NCBI GenBank assembly: GCA_947497185.1 | Contig: CANMFL010000001.1 | Span: forward strand, 186,001 to 250,000 | Length of the DNA stretch: 64,000 nucleotides | Reading direction: 5' to 3' | Origin: an uncultured Paracoccaceae bacterium | GTDB lineage: Bacteria > Pseudomonadota > Alphaproteobacteria > Rhodobacterales > Rhodobacteraceae | Shown here: piece after piece, positions 1-7,144 of the stretch | Layout: each line of letters starts with the position of its first letter | Numbering within the stretch: the first letter of the stretch is position 1 | The notes under the pieces: generated by a model | What the model was told of the DNA's origin: nothing | Databases searched by the model: none | What the model saw: only the letters and a program-made list of their open reading frames with translations | Translations under genes and position numbers: made by a program

Positions 1-24
1 TAATTCTAATCAGGAAGACCTCTC

Positions 25-438
25 ATGACCGCTTTAACACCACATATGTTTCTACAGCCAGACGGCTGGGCCCCCGCAAAAGGCTATTCAAATGGCGTGA
101 TGGCAGAGGGAAAACTGATTTTCACTGGCGGACTTGTCGGATGGAGCGCGCAGCAAACGTGGGAACACCTCGATATGGTGGGCCAGTTCCGCCAGACCTT
201 AGAGAATATCGTGGCTGTTCTGGAAAGCGCTGGCGCTGGCCCGGAACATCTGGTGCGCCTGACGTGGTACATTACCGACAAGCAGGAATATAACGAAAAC
301 CTGCGTGCCTTTGGTGCTGCATATCGCGATGTGATTGGTCGCCACTTCCCAGCCATGGCCGTTGTTCAGGTCATCGCGCTGATGGAAGACGAAGCCAAAA
401 TCGAAATCGAAGCCACTGCGGTTATTCCACATGACTGA
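25..438 (+). CDS. RidA/YjgF-family protein lacking the deaminase arginine
   Basis: 137 residues, the usual length of a RidA-fold (YjgF/YER057c/UK114) subunit, which forms trimers. The glycine-rich strand GGLVGW (residues 35-40) and the C-terminal KIEIEATAV strand place it in the family. RidA enzymes hydrolyse reactive enamines and imines using an arginine in a PAR motif. Here that position reads PAM (Met111), so classic imine deaminase activity is unlikely, and a specialised Rid subgroup tied to a catabolic pathway is more probable (inference). An AGGAAG ribosome binding site lies 8 bases before the ATG. The next gene starts inside its 3' end, so the two are translationally coupled. Confidence 0.85.
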   Translation: MTALTPHMFLQPDGWAPAKGYSNGVMAEGKLIFTGGLVGWSAQQTWEHLDMVGQFRQTLENIVAVLESAGAGPEHLVRLTWYITDKQEYNENLRAFGAAYRDVIGRHFPAMAVVQVIALMEDEAKIEIEATAVIPHD

Positions 439-808
439 CCCAGTTCAGCGGCCAGACAGCGCGCCGGTTCTCATCACGATGAGTTCGTTTGAATCCGTGA
501 CGCCGCGCGGCGCTGTCACGGGCGCGTGGATTATGGGTCAGCTTGATCGTGCGGCGGGCCTCGCAGGCATGAAAATCTCGGGCGGCGATGCGTTGATCTT
601 GTCGATCAATGAGCTGACCTTTCTCGCCGTTCTGCCAGCGGGTGTAGAATTCGCAATCCATAGCGAGTTGACGCGCAAAGGGAATTCGTCGTTTACGGTT
701 GCCCTCTCGGGATGGGCTGACGTTAAAGGCGAGTCCATCGGCATTTTCCGCGCCGATGTTGTGCTTGTTGCCGTCGATGAAGATGGGCGTCCGCGCAAGC
801 TGGCTTAG
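431..808 (+). CDS. Hotdog-fold acyl-CoA thioesterase, YciA-like
   Basis: 125 residues with the YciA/BFIT layout: a GAWIMGQLDRAAG helix (about residues 31-43), then NELTFLAVLPAG and a later SGWAD strand. Members hydrolyse acyl-CoA thioesters in the cytosol. In YciA the catalytic aspartate sits in a GD.FGG segment. Here the equivalent stretch reads RGAVTGAW, so the usual aspartate is absent, and activity or specificity may differ. The gene overlaps the RidA-like gene by 8 bases in another frame, so the pair is one transcript. A ferredoxin oxidoreductase further along the island is expected to make an acyl-CoA, which could be a substrate (inference). Confidence 0.7.
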   Translation: MTDPVQRPDSAPVLITMSSFESVTPRGAVTGAWIMGQLDRAAGLAGMKISGGDALILSINELTFLAVLPAGVEFAIHSELTRKGNSSFTVALSGWADVKGESIGIFRADVVLVAVDEDGRPRKLA

Positions 809-911
809 GTGACGGACGCTCTTGCCGCAGTCGCACAACCGCTTGAAGGTTCAACCTCGTCATTGACGGATAACCTGTGCAGTTCGCGATGTTGAAACTA
901 CAGCGATATTG

Positions 912-948
912 AAATACCGTCATTAGCTCAGCTCTGATGGCGGTATTT
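912..948. terminator. Hairpin, probable terminator
   Basis: Inverted repeat AAATACCGTCAT / ATGGCGGTATTT with a 13-base loop, 11 of 12 pairs matching. It lies about 100 bases past the thioesterase stop and before the MarR gene. The A- and T-rich ends of the stem would suit termination in either direction, but no long T tract follows, so efficiency is uncertain. Confidence 0.45.
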
Positions 949-1032
949 GCACTTGGCGTGTCAACACGCACAAAAAGCGAGCTCTATCTAAATCCACCTT
1001 TGGTCTTTATCTTCAGTTTGAAAAATTGATAT

Positions 1033-1048
1033 ATAAAGTAAATTTTAT
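1033..1048. promoter_or_regulatory. AT-rich inverted repeat before marR, possible operator
   Basis: ATAAA and TTTAT arms flank a 6-base centre, 24 bases before the ATG of the MarR-family gene. MarR proteins usually bind AT-rich palindromes overlapping their own promoter, so this is a candidate autoregulatory site. Short AT-rich repeats occur by chance, hence the low confidence. Confidence 0.3.
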
Positions 1049-1071
1049 TGCGCATACCCAAAGGCATTTCG

Positions 1072-1536
1072 ATGAACACTGACTCACAAACCGAAATCAC
1101 CGATGATAATCTTGCACGCCAACGGCTACGCCTCTGGTTGCAAATGCTCAAGGCGACGCGCCACGTCGAAGGTGTGTTGCGCGATGAATTGCGGTCTGGC
1201 TATGATACGACGTTGCCGCGTTTCGATGTTCTTGCCACACTACACGCAACGCCCGAAGGCATGAAGATGAGCGAACTTTCCACGCATCTTGTTGTCTCAA
1301 ACGGGAACGTCACTGGCGTCGTGGACCGTTTGGTCAGCGAAGGTCTGGCCGAGCGCACAAATATGGAAAGCGACCGCAGAGCGTTCTTGGTACGGATCAC
1401 TGAAAAGGGCCGTGTTTTGATGGACGAAATGACAGCTAACCATTTGGAATGGATAGATAAACTATTCGCGGATGTGACCGAAACCGACGCCGCGCGTGGT
1501 ATTTCGATTATGCTCGATATTCGTCGGAAATCTTAA
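1072..1536 (+). CDS. MarR-family transcriptional regulator
   Basis: 154 residues from the ATG at 1072; a TTG 24 bases upstream would add eight residues without a better ribosome binding site. The winged helix-turn-helix lies in the middle: MKMSELSTHL, the recognition helix SNGNVTGVVDRL, and the wing ESDRRAFLVRIT with the conserved DRR. MarR dimers are usually ligand-released repressors of catabolic or efflux genes. The gene sits between the RidA/thioesterase pair and the reverse-strand SDR/FAH operon and ends at a strong bidirectional terminator. It may sense a phenolic or acyl-CoA intermediate of the island (inference). Two other MarR genes occur at 6403 and 36991. Confidence 0.88.
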   Translation: MNTDSQTEITDDNLARQRLRLWLQMLKATRHVEGVLRDELRSGYDTTLPRFDVLATLHATPEGMKMSELSTHLVVSNGNVTGVVDRLVSEGLAERTNMESDRRAFLVRITEKGRVLMDEMTANHLEWIDKLFADVTETDAARGISIMLDIRRKS

Positions 1537-1544
1537 GCGCATAA

Positions 1545-1576
1545 AAAGCCCCCCGTTCATCCAAACGGAGGGCTTT
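1545..1576. terminator. Bidirectional intrinsic terminator
   Basis: Stem AAAGCCCCCCGTT / AACGGAGGGCTTT with one mismatch and a loop of about 6 bases. It lies between the convergent MarR gene (ends 1536) and SDR gene (ends 1594). The A-run on one side and T-run on the other allow it to work on both strands. Confidence 0.85.
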
Positions 1577-1593
1577 GAATTTAGGTTAGCAAT

Positions 1594-2403
1594 TTAAAGC
1601 AGCCCAGTTTCCTTCGCGACGCGGCGGTATCCAGCCCCTGCCGTAAAGCCGCCGTCGATCACAAAATCTTCGCCTGTGATGAACTTTGACCCGTCCGCTG
1701 CAAGGAACAACACGAGTTGCGCCACTTCGTCTGCTTCGCCCGCGCGTTGCGCCGGCGTCATGCTGATCATCGGACCCAGATGCGGGGACGCGCGGTTCAG
1801 ATCGGTCACGATTAAGCCGGGGCAAATCGCGTTCACCCGAATACCGTCGTCCGCGAATTCCATCGCCGCTGTGCGGGTCAAACCACGGATCGCCCATTTC
1901 GACGAGGTATAAGCAGGATCGTAATGGCCCGAAAACGCGCTGTTTGAGGAAATATTCACAATACTCCCCCCACCCGTTTCCGCCATCAATGGTGCCGACA
2001 ATTTGGTCCCGATAAAGGTGCCAGTTGCGTTCACGTCCATCACCATGCGCCATTCCGCGACGGACATGTCGCGAATGACTTTCCGGTTGATGATGCCCGC
2101 GTTGTTCACCAACACATCCAAACGGCCAGTCCATGCGCGGACGGTGGCAAGTGCTGCGGTCCATTCGTCTTCGGATGTGACGTCGAGCTTGAAGAACTGC
2201 ACGGACTTTCCGTCGCCTTGCAGCCTCTCGGCCAGTGCCTTGCCTTCGTCTTCCAGCACATCGCAGATCAGAACCGATGCGCCAGCCGTCGCCAACAGCT
2301 CGACTTCGACGGCACCTTGTCCACGCGCACCGCCCGTTACAATCGCGGTTTTACCTGCCAGATCGGTCAGGGCTGCTTTGGTTTTTTCAAAATCGACGCT
2401 CAT
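1594..2403 (-). CDS. Short-chain dehydrogenase/reductase (classical SDR)
   Basis: 269 residues. Cofactor motif TGGARGQG at 23-30, Asp48 after the second strand (suggesting NAD(H) rather than NADP(H)), NNAG at 100-103, and catalytic Ser152, Tyr165, Lys169 (YTSSK). The C-terminal ITGEDFVIDGG is typical of the 3-alpha/20-beta-hydroxysteroid dehydrogenase and glucose dehydrogenase branch, but that does not set the substrate. It should oxidise a secondary alcohol or reduce a ketone in the cytosol. Its start overlaps the end of the FAH-family gene by 4 bases (ATGA). An SDR coupled to an FAH enzyme also occurs in non-phosphorylated deoxy-sugar acid pathways, an alternative to an aromatic role. Confidence 0.88.
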   Translation of the reverse strand: MSVDFEKTKAALTDLAGKTAIVTGGARGQGAVEVELLATAGASVLICDVLEDEGKALAERLQGDGKSVQFFKLDVTSEDEWTAALATVRAWTGRLDVLVNNAGIINRKVIRDMSVAEWRMVMDVNATGTFIGTKLSAPLMAETGGGSIVNISSNSAFSGHYDPAYTSSKWAIRGLTRTAAMEFADDGIRVNAICPGLIVTDLNRASPHLGPMISMTPAQRAGEADEVAQLVLFLAADGSKFITGEDFVIDGGFTAGAGYRRVAKETGLL

Positions 2404-3242
2404 GCTTGCACCATCAATTGACGCTGTTCGCCCAGACCACTGGCCCCAAGCGTGACAACTTGGCCTTCCTTCAAGAAGGTCGGCGGTTTCATCCCAAGTC
2501 CCACACCCGGAGGTGTGCCCGTCGCGATGATGTCGCCTGCCTCTAGCGTCATGAATTGCGAGATGTAGTGGACCAGATGTGCGACGCCAAAGATCATCGT
2601 CTTGGTGTTGCCCGTCTGGCGACGCTCGCCGTCTACATCAAGCCATAGGTCGATGTTTTGCACGTCTGCGATTTCGTCTTTCGACACCATCCACGGACCG
2701 ACCGGACCAAACGTGTCGTGGCTTTTGCCTTTGACCCACTGGCCGCCGCGTTCGGATTGGAAACGACGCTCGGACACGTCATTAATCAGCGTGTAGCCCG
2801 CCACATAGTCGAGCGCGTCGTCTTCGCTGACGTATTTCGCGCGCGAACCAATCACGATTCCCAGCTCGATTTCCCAATCGGTCCGGTCTGATCCACGCGG
2901 GATTTCCACGTCGTCATTCGGGCCGCACAGCGCTGTTGTTGCTTTGGAAAACAACACAGGTTCAGCAGGTGGTTCTTTACCAGTTTCGCGAGCGTGGTCG
3001 GCGTAATTCAAGCCCACGCACAGGAATTTGCCGGGACGCGCCACAGCGGACCCGATGCGCGGTGTGCCGTCTACTTTTGGCAGGCTCTCGACATCAAGCG
3101 CCGCAAGTTTAGCCATCATATCTGGCGCGAGCGTCGTCATATCAATGTCCGCGACGATCCCGGACAGGTCACGCATCTGGCCAGACGCATCAAGAATGGC
3201 AGGACGTTCAGAGCCCGCAGGCCCGTAGCGAAGAAGCTTCAT
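2400..3242 (-). CDS. Fumarylacetoacetate hydrolase (FAH) family enzyme
   Basis: 280 residues from the ATG at 3242; an in-frame TTG just before it is a poorer start. The N-terminal cap domain (1-70) precedes the catalytic domain beginning GLNYADHA. Divalent-metal ligands are Glu124 and Glu126 (WEIELG) and Asp155 (NDVSER), followed by KSHDTFGPVGPW and the family ending TGTPPGVGLG. The family cleaves C-C bonds of beta-diketo acids or acts as hydratase or decarboxylase on 2-oxo acids. It is first in a reverse operon with the SDR gene. Candidates are an acylpyruvate hydrolase in ring-cleavage metabolism or a diketo-deoxy sugar acid hydrolase; the sequence does not decide. Confidence 0.88.
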   Translation of the reverse strand: MKLLRYGPAGSERPAILDASGQMRDLSGIVADIDMTTLAPDMMAKLAALDVESLPKVDGTPRIGSAVARPGKFLCVGLNYADHARETGKEPPAEPVLFSKATTALCGPNDDVEIPRGSDRTDWEIELGIVIGSRAKYVSEDDALDYVAGYTLINDVSERRFQSERGGQWVKGKSHDTFGPVGPWMVSKDEIADVQNIDLWLDVDGERRQTGNTKTMIFGVAHLVHYISQFMTLEAGDIIATGTPPGVGLGMKPPTFLKEGQVVTLGASGLGEQRQLMVQA

Positions 3243-3295
3243 CAAATCTACTTTCGTATGGCTTCCGACGCTGGTGCATCGGAAGCGCGTTAAAA

Positions 3296-3721
3296 TCAGG
3301 GGCGACGGTAACCTTCGAGGGCTTCGTCCGGCACATCAGGCAAGTTGGTGACAAAGTTGTCAGGCGTGCGGCAGGTCAGCCACACCAATTCGTCCGTGAT
3401 GCTCATGTTCACTTCGACATGCGGCATGAAGGGCGGCACAAAAACAAAGTCGCCTTCAAACAGGTCGATAAATTCTTTGTAGTCATCGCCAAAGTAGATG
3501 CGACCGTGGCCCTTAAGAACGTAGCCACCGGTTTCAGCTTCGTCATGGTGGTGTGGTGGTGAACGGTGGCCCGGCTCGTTGCTCACGCGTCCAAACCACA
3601 GCTTCGTCGCTGGCGTGTGTTGCGGGCTAACACCCGATTTACGCACGCATTCGCCAGACTGCAAAGTGCTGTCATCCAGCTCTTGAGAGCGCGTTACTAC
3701 CGGTACAACTTTATCGGACAT
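3296..3721 (-). CDS. Single-domain cupin
   Basis: 141 residues from the second of two adjacent ATGs (3721), chosen because AGGGAG lies about 8 bases upstream; 3724 is equally possible. Cupin motif 1 is HHHDEAETGGYVLKGHG and motif 2 is GDFVFVPPFMPHVEVN, keeping the histidines and glutamate that bind a metal. Single-domain cupins of this kind occur in aromatic catabolic clusters as dioxygenases, isomerases or binding proteins; the exact reaction is unknown. It is divergent from the cyclase gene and about 50 bases from the FAH gene, so it probably heads the reverse operon. Confidence 0.8.
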   Translation of the reverse strand: MSDKVVPVVTRSQELDDSTLQSGECVRKSGVSPQHTPATKLWFGRVSNEPGHRSPPHHHDEAETGGYVLKGHGRIYFGDDYKEFIDLFEGDFVFVPPFMPHVEVNMSITDELVWLTCRTPDNFVTNLPDVPDEALEGYRRP

Positions 3722-4027
3722 CATATATCTCCCTGAATTTCGACGCAGCACCTCTGCCGCTATACGGCAACATAGCCAGAATATACTTTAAACCTCAACT
3801 TATTTATTTTCACCACCACCGACGCAGCCAAGCGGCTCTCCCAAGACCCTTTAAAATATCAACATTTTTGCCTGTTATTTGTGCTGATATGCAAAAATTA
3901 TATGCATTTGCAGTCAATTTGAGGCCCGACGCGTCTCAAAATAACTTTGTACTTGAAGAATATTTATATATGTATTTGCATATAACTAAGACTCAGTCAC
4001 TAAAAAATGAGATCAGGGAGCCTCAAT
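3722..4027. promoter_or_regulatory. AT-rich divergent control region with a palindrome at 3968-3983
   Basis: The stretch between the cupin (reverse) and cyclase (forward) genes is much more AT-rich than the coding sequence around it. The palindrome ATATGTATTTGCATAT (3968-3983; 5-bp arms ATATG/CATAT) sits 44 bases before the cyclase ATG. A near copy of its left part, ATATGCATTTGCA, is at 3900-3912, and ATATGCAAAA is at 3887-3896. These look like repeated binding sites for one of the MarR proteins (inference). TATACTTTAAAC at 3782-3793 resembles part of the palindrome at 12456. Confidence 0.5.
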
Positions 4028-4822
4028 ATGACCAGCCAAACAACACTCGCAAACCTTGCCACCAGCCTCTTGGATGGCTCGATCAAAGTGGTCGATTGCA
4101 GCGGCCCGCTTGGCCCTGACACACCATTGCTAAAGCTGCCGCCAGAGATCGCAGACGATACGCCGAAAGTCGAAATCCACGAGATTTCCAGATACGGTGA
4201 TCGTGGTCCATTCTGGGCATGGAACTGGCTCAAGTTGGGCGAACACTCTGGCACGCATTACGATGCGCCACACCATTGGGTCACAGGCAAAGACTACCCA
4301 GACGGCTCTGTTGACACCATCGCACCACAGAACTTTGTAGCACCTGCCAATGTCATTGATTGCTCGAAAGAAGCAGCCGCTGATCCCGATTTCCTACTGA
4401 CAGTAGATCACGTCAAAGCATGGGAAGCAGAGCACGGCGAGATCAAAGAAGGTGAATGGGTCCTGATGCGGACGGACTGGGACCAGTACAACGACGACGA
4501 AGACAAATACCTGAACGCAGATGAAACAGGTCCACACACACCTGGCCCGAACGCAGAAGTCATCACATATTTGATGGAAGAGAAAAAAGCGCTGGGTTGG
4601 GGTACACAATGTATCGGTACAGACGCGGGTGCGGCTGGTGGATTTGAAATCCCATTCCCTGCCCACAACCTTTTGCATAAGCACAACCGCTACGGTCTCG
4701 CGTCCCTGACCAACCTAAGCGAACTGCCAGCTAAAGGCGCGATCCTGATCACTGCACCGCTCAAGATCGTCAAAGGCACCGGATCACCAATCCGCGCTCT
4801 TGCACTGATCCCCGCGTCCTAA
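4028..4822 (+). CDS. Cyclase-family metal hydrolase (kynurenine formamidase / isatin hydrolase type)
   Basis: 264 residues from ATG 4028, preceded by GGGAG. The defining motif HxGTHxDxPxH is intact: His73, Gly75-Thr76-His77, Asp79, Pro81, His83, which in this family bind manganese or zinc. Known members hydrolyse N-formylkynurenine (KynB), isatin (isatin hydrolase) and related amides or lactams. It opens the long forward operon of the island, 18 bases before an FAD oxidoreductase. An indole-derived or other heteroaromatic substrate would fit an indolepyruvate-type oxidoreductase downstream (inference). KynB itself is shorter, about 210 residues, so an isatin-hydrolase-like or unknown member is more likely. 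Confidence 0.8.
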   Translation: MTSQTTLANLATSLLDGSIKVVDCSGPLGPDTPLLKLPPEIADDTPKVEIHEISRYGDRGPFWAWNWLKLGEHSGTHYDAPHHWVTGKDYPDGSVDTIAPQNFVAPANVIDCSKEAAADPDFLLTVDHVKAWEAEHGEIKEGEWVLMRTDWDQYNDDEDKYLNADETGPHTPGPNAEVITYLMEEKKALGWGTQCIGTDAGAAGGFEIPFPAHNLLHKHNRYGLASLTNLSELPAKGAILITAPLKIVKGTGSPIRALALIPAS

Positions 4823-4840
4823 AGTCCGGAGACACAGATC

Positions 4841-6406
4841 ATGACCGCACCCATCGATATCGCCATTATCGGCAGTGGCATTAACGCGCTGACGGCTGGG
4901 GCTATGCTTGCCAAATCCGGCAAGAAAGTCGCGCTGTACGAACGCGAAGCTGTCGCGGGTGGCTGTATGCGGTCCGAAACACTGGCCGAGGGGGTCACTT
5001 ACGATCCCCTCGCCACCACATTTGTTTTATGGGTGACGGGTGCGGCGCATGGCGCATTGGCCGACAACCTTGCACGGCACGGCGTCGAATTCTGTGCGAC
5101 TGACACGCCCACGGGTGTGCTGCTGCCAGACGGGCGTGCACTGACATATAAAACGGATCGCGCGGCCAATGTTGCGGCGTTTGATGCGGTTGAAGCCGGA
5201 GACGGTGCGCAGCTTGCCCGCGATCTTGATAGTTTCGGAGCCGATGCAGAGTTGCTGTTCGGCCTGATGGGCGGCGATCCTTGGTCGAAATCAACCACAA
5301 AACTGCTGGCGAAAGAAACGTGGAAACGCAAACCACGCGGTCTGGCCACAACGATGGGCGGCGCATTCCAGTCAATGCGCGGTTGGCTTGAGACGTCGTT
5401 TGAAAATGACCTGACCCGTGCGCTTTGGGCGCCGTGGTGTCTACATGCGGGCCTCGGACCGGAGGCCGCGTTTTCGGGTCAAATGGGTCAAGTCATTGGA
5501 TTTGCGCTAGAAGCAGCAAGTGCCCCGATCGTCAAAGGGGGCGCTGCCAATATGGTCCGCGCTTTGTCCGCGATTATCACGGAAAATGGCGGTGAAATTC
5601 ACACGTCATCCGAGGTTGCAGAAATCACGACCGTCAACGGCGTAGCCAAAGGGCTGAAACTGTCCAACGGCAAAGAAGTCGCAGCGGGCGAAGTGCTGGC
5701 TTCTGTCACGCCAAACCAACTGTACGAGACACTTGCACCCACACCAGCCAAGCAAGAAGACCTGCGCAAATACCGCTACGGCAAAGGGAATTTCCAACTG
5801 CACTACCATCTTGATGGTCCCGTAAAATGGAAAACCGCTGGCCTGGACACGGTGCAACTGCTGCACATCACACCGGGTTTGGATGGCGTATCGAAGGCTG
5901 GCAACGAGGCTGAACGCGGGTTCTTGCCCGATGTGCCAACGATCTGCGTCGGCCAACCCAGTGCTGCCGATCCAAGCCGCGCACCCGAAGGCCAAACCGT
6001 ACTGTGGTTGCAGATGCCCGAAGCCCCACGACACGTGAAAGGCGATGCACGTGGCACATTGGACATCCCCGAAGACGGCCAATGGACCGAAGCCTTGCGC
6101 GAAGCATATGCAGACCGCGTGGAGGCCATCCTAGCTAATCATATCGACGGCTTTGCAGATCAAATCCTGACGCGCCGCGCCATATCGCCTGCCGACCTGC
6201 AGGGCTACAATATGAACCTTGTCGGCGGCGATCCATATGGTGGCGCTTGCACGATTGAGCAATTTTTCCTCTGGCGTCCGTTTGCAGGCACTGTCCGCCA
6301 CGCAACTGGCATCAAAAACCTTTACCACATTGGCGCATCCACACATCCGGGACCGGGATTGTCTGGTGGCTCGGGCTATCTGACCGCAAAGGAATTAGGC
6401 GCATGA
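4841..6406 (+). CDS. PYROXD2-like FAD-dependent oxidoreductase (copy 1)
   Basis: 521 residues. The N-terminal Rossmann motif GSGINA (11-16), with Glu34 ending the second strand, binds the FAD ADP-ribose, and GGCMRSE follows. The C-terminal FAD segment is near GASTHPGPGLSGGSG. The layout is that of the phytoene-desaturase/PYROXD2 group of amine-oxidase-like flavoproteins. No membrane helix is evident. It is clearly related to the gene at 10856 (shared GSGIN, WAPWCLH/WGMHLD region, VGQP and NLVGGD motifs). These enzymes dehydrogenate C-C or C-N bonds, but the substrate is unknown. It lies between the cyclase gene and a MarR gene that overlaps its stop by 4 bases. Confidence 0.82.
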   Translation: MTAPIDIAIIGSGINALTAGAMLAKSGKKVALYEREAVAGGCMRSETLAEGVTYDPLATTFVLWVTGAAHGALADNLARHGVEFCATDTPTGVLLPDGRALTYKTDRAANVAAFDAVEAGDGAQLARDLDSFGADAELLFGLMGGDPWSKSTTKLLAKETWKRKPRGLATTMGGAFQSMRGWLETSFENDLTRALWAPWCLHAGLGPEAAFSGQMGQVIGFALEAASAPIVKGGAANMVRALSAIITENGGEIHTSSEVAEITTVNGVAKGLKLSNGKEVAAGEVLASVTPNQLYETLAPTPAKQEDLRKYRYGKGNFQLHYHLDGPVKWKTAGLDTVQLLHITPGLDGVSKAGNEAERGFLPDVPTICVGQPSAADPSRAPEGQTVLWLQMPEAPRHVKGDARGTLDIPEDGQWTEALREAYADRVEAILANHIDGFADQILTRRAISPADLQGYNMNLVGGDPYGGACTIEQFFLWRPFAGTVRHATGIKNLYHIGASTHPGPGLSGGSGYLTAKELGA

Positions 6407-6849
6407 GCGAGGGTCCCGAAGAGTTAGAAGCCTTTACGCCCTACCTCATGAACCGGATCATGGCGCGGTATAATAAAGGCGTTGAATCCGAACTCAAAAC
6501 CGCTGGCGTATCGGTCGCACAGATGCGCGCGCTTGTGGTTTTGGCGGATAATAGCCCCTGCTCGATTTCCGAGCTTTCGGTGCTGACGGTGATCAAACAA
6601 TCCACCCTGTCGCGCACATTGGACACGATGGAAAACGCAGGGCTGATCAAACGCGAAGCCCAAGACGATGACAGTCGCATCCGCATGATCAGTCTCAGCG
6701 ATGCTGGTCGCGCGGCCTACGCCACAGCGTGGCCCGCAATGGTTGGGATGCGTGAAACCATGCTCGCCAGCCTGTCGGATGAGGAACGCGAAATGCTTAA
6801 CCAGCTGTTGTTACGTATCTTTTACGACATTCGGCACCACGACTTCTAA
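6403..6849 (+). CDS. MarR-family transcriptional regulator inside the operon
   Basis: 148 residues. The winged helix shows CSISELSVLTVIKQSTLSRTL, the LIKRE turn and the wing DDDSRIRMISLSDAG. It overlaps the FAD oxidoreductase stop by 4 bases (ATGA), so it is made in step with the pathway enzymes, an arrangement typical of feedback control. It is a different branch from the MarR protein at 1072. Probable targets are the AT-rich palindromes before the cyclase operon and before the ABC operon at 12456 (inference). Confidence 0.87.
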   Translation: MSEGPEELEAFTPYLMNRIMARYNKGVESELKTAGVSVAQMRALVVLADNSPCSISELSVLTVIKQSTLSRTLDTMENAGLIKREAQDDDSRIRMISLSDAGRAAYATAWPAMVGMRETMLASLSDEEREMLNQLLLRIFYDIRHHDF

Positions 6850-6889
6850 TTCCGAAAATTCAAAAACCACCCTCAGCAAGGACACTGCA

Positions 6890-7123
6890 ATGACACAGAT
6901 TTCATTCCTAGCAGCACTCTCCCTTTCCGCACTTCTACCCGTCCTTGCACAGGCTGAGCCGCTGCGCGGCGTCGATGATATCGACCTGACAGCTGGACAA
7001 TCCATCACCTATTTCTCGACGCCTTGGAGCCTTCAAATGGAAGCGATCAGCTATCCCGAAGGCATGGCCTACGAGGCCACAGCACAGACCACGCTGTGGA
7101 CCAACCGCGCCACGTCGCAATAA
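6890..7123 (+). CDS. Small exported protein of unknown function
   Basis: 77 residues. The first 22 or so form a clear signal peptide: a hydrophobic core LAALSLSALLPVL, then cleavage after AQA. The mature part is about 55 residues, rich in Thr, Ser and Tyr, without cysteine and with no motif I recognise. The true start is the ATG at 6890; the longer frame upstream overlaps the MarR gene and is not convincing. It lies 40 bases after the MarR gene and 21 before the large ferredoxin-oxidoreductase gene, so it belongs to the operon. A periplasmic role for a product in an otherwise cytosolic enzyme operon is unexplained. Confidence 0.65.
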   Translation: MTQISFLAALSLSALLPVLAQAEPLRGVDDIDLTAGQSITYFSTPWSLQMEAISYPEGMAYEATAQTTLWTNRATSQ

Positions 7124-7144
7124 CCCGCTTTAAGGAGACCACAG

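Noticed and set aside
1586..2164. Reverse-strand 192-residue frame overlapping the SDR gene
   Set aside because: It is in another frame of the SDR gene, which has all catalytic motifs; the shadow has biased Arg/Gly/His content and no ribosome binding site.
5606..6082. Reverse-strand 158-residue frame inside the first FAD oxidoreductase
   Set aside because: Antisense shadow of a gene with clear FAD motifs.
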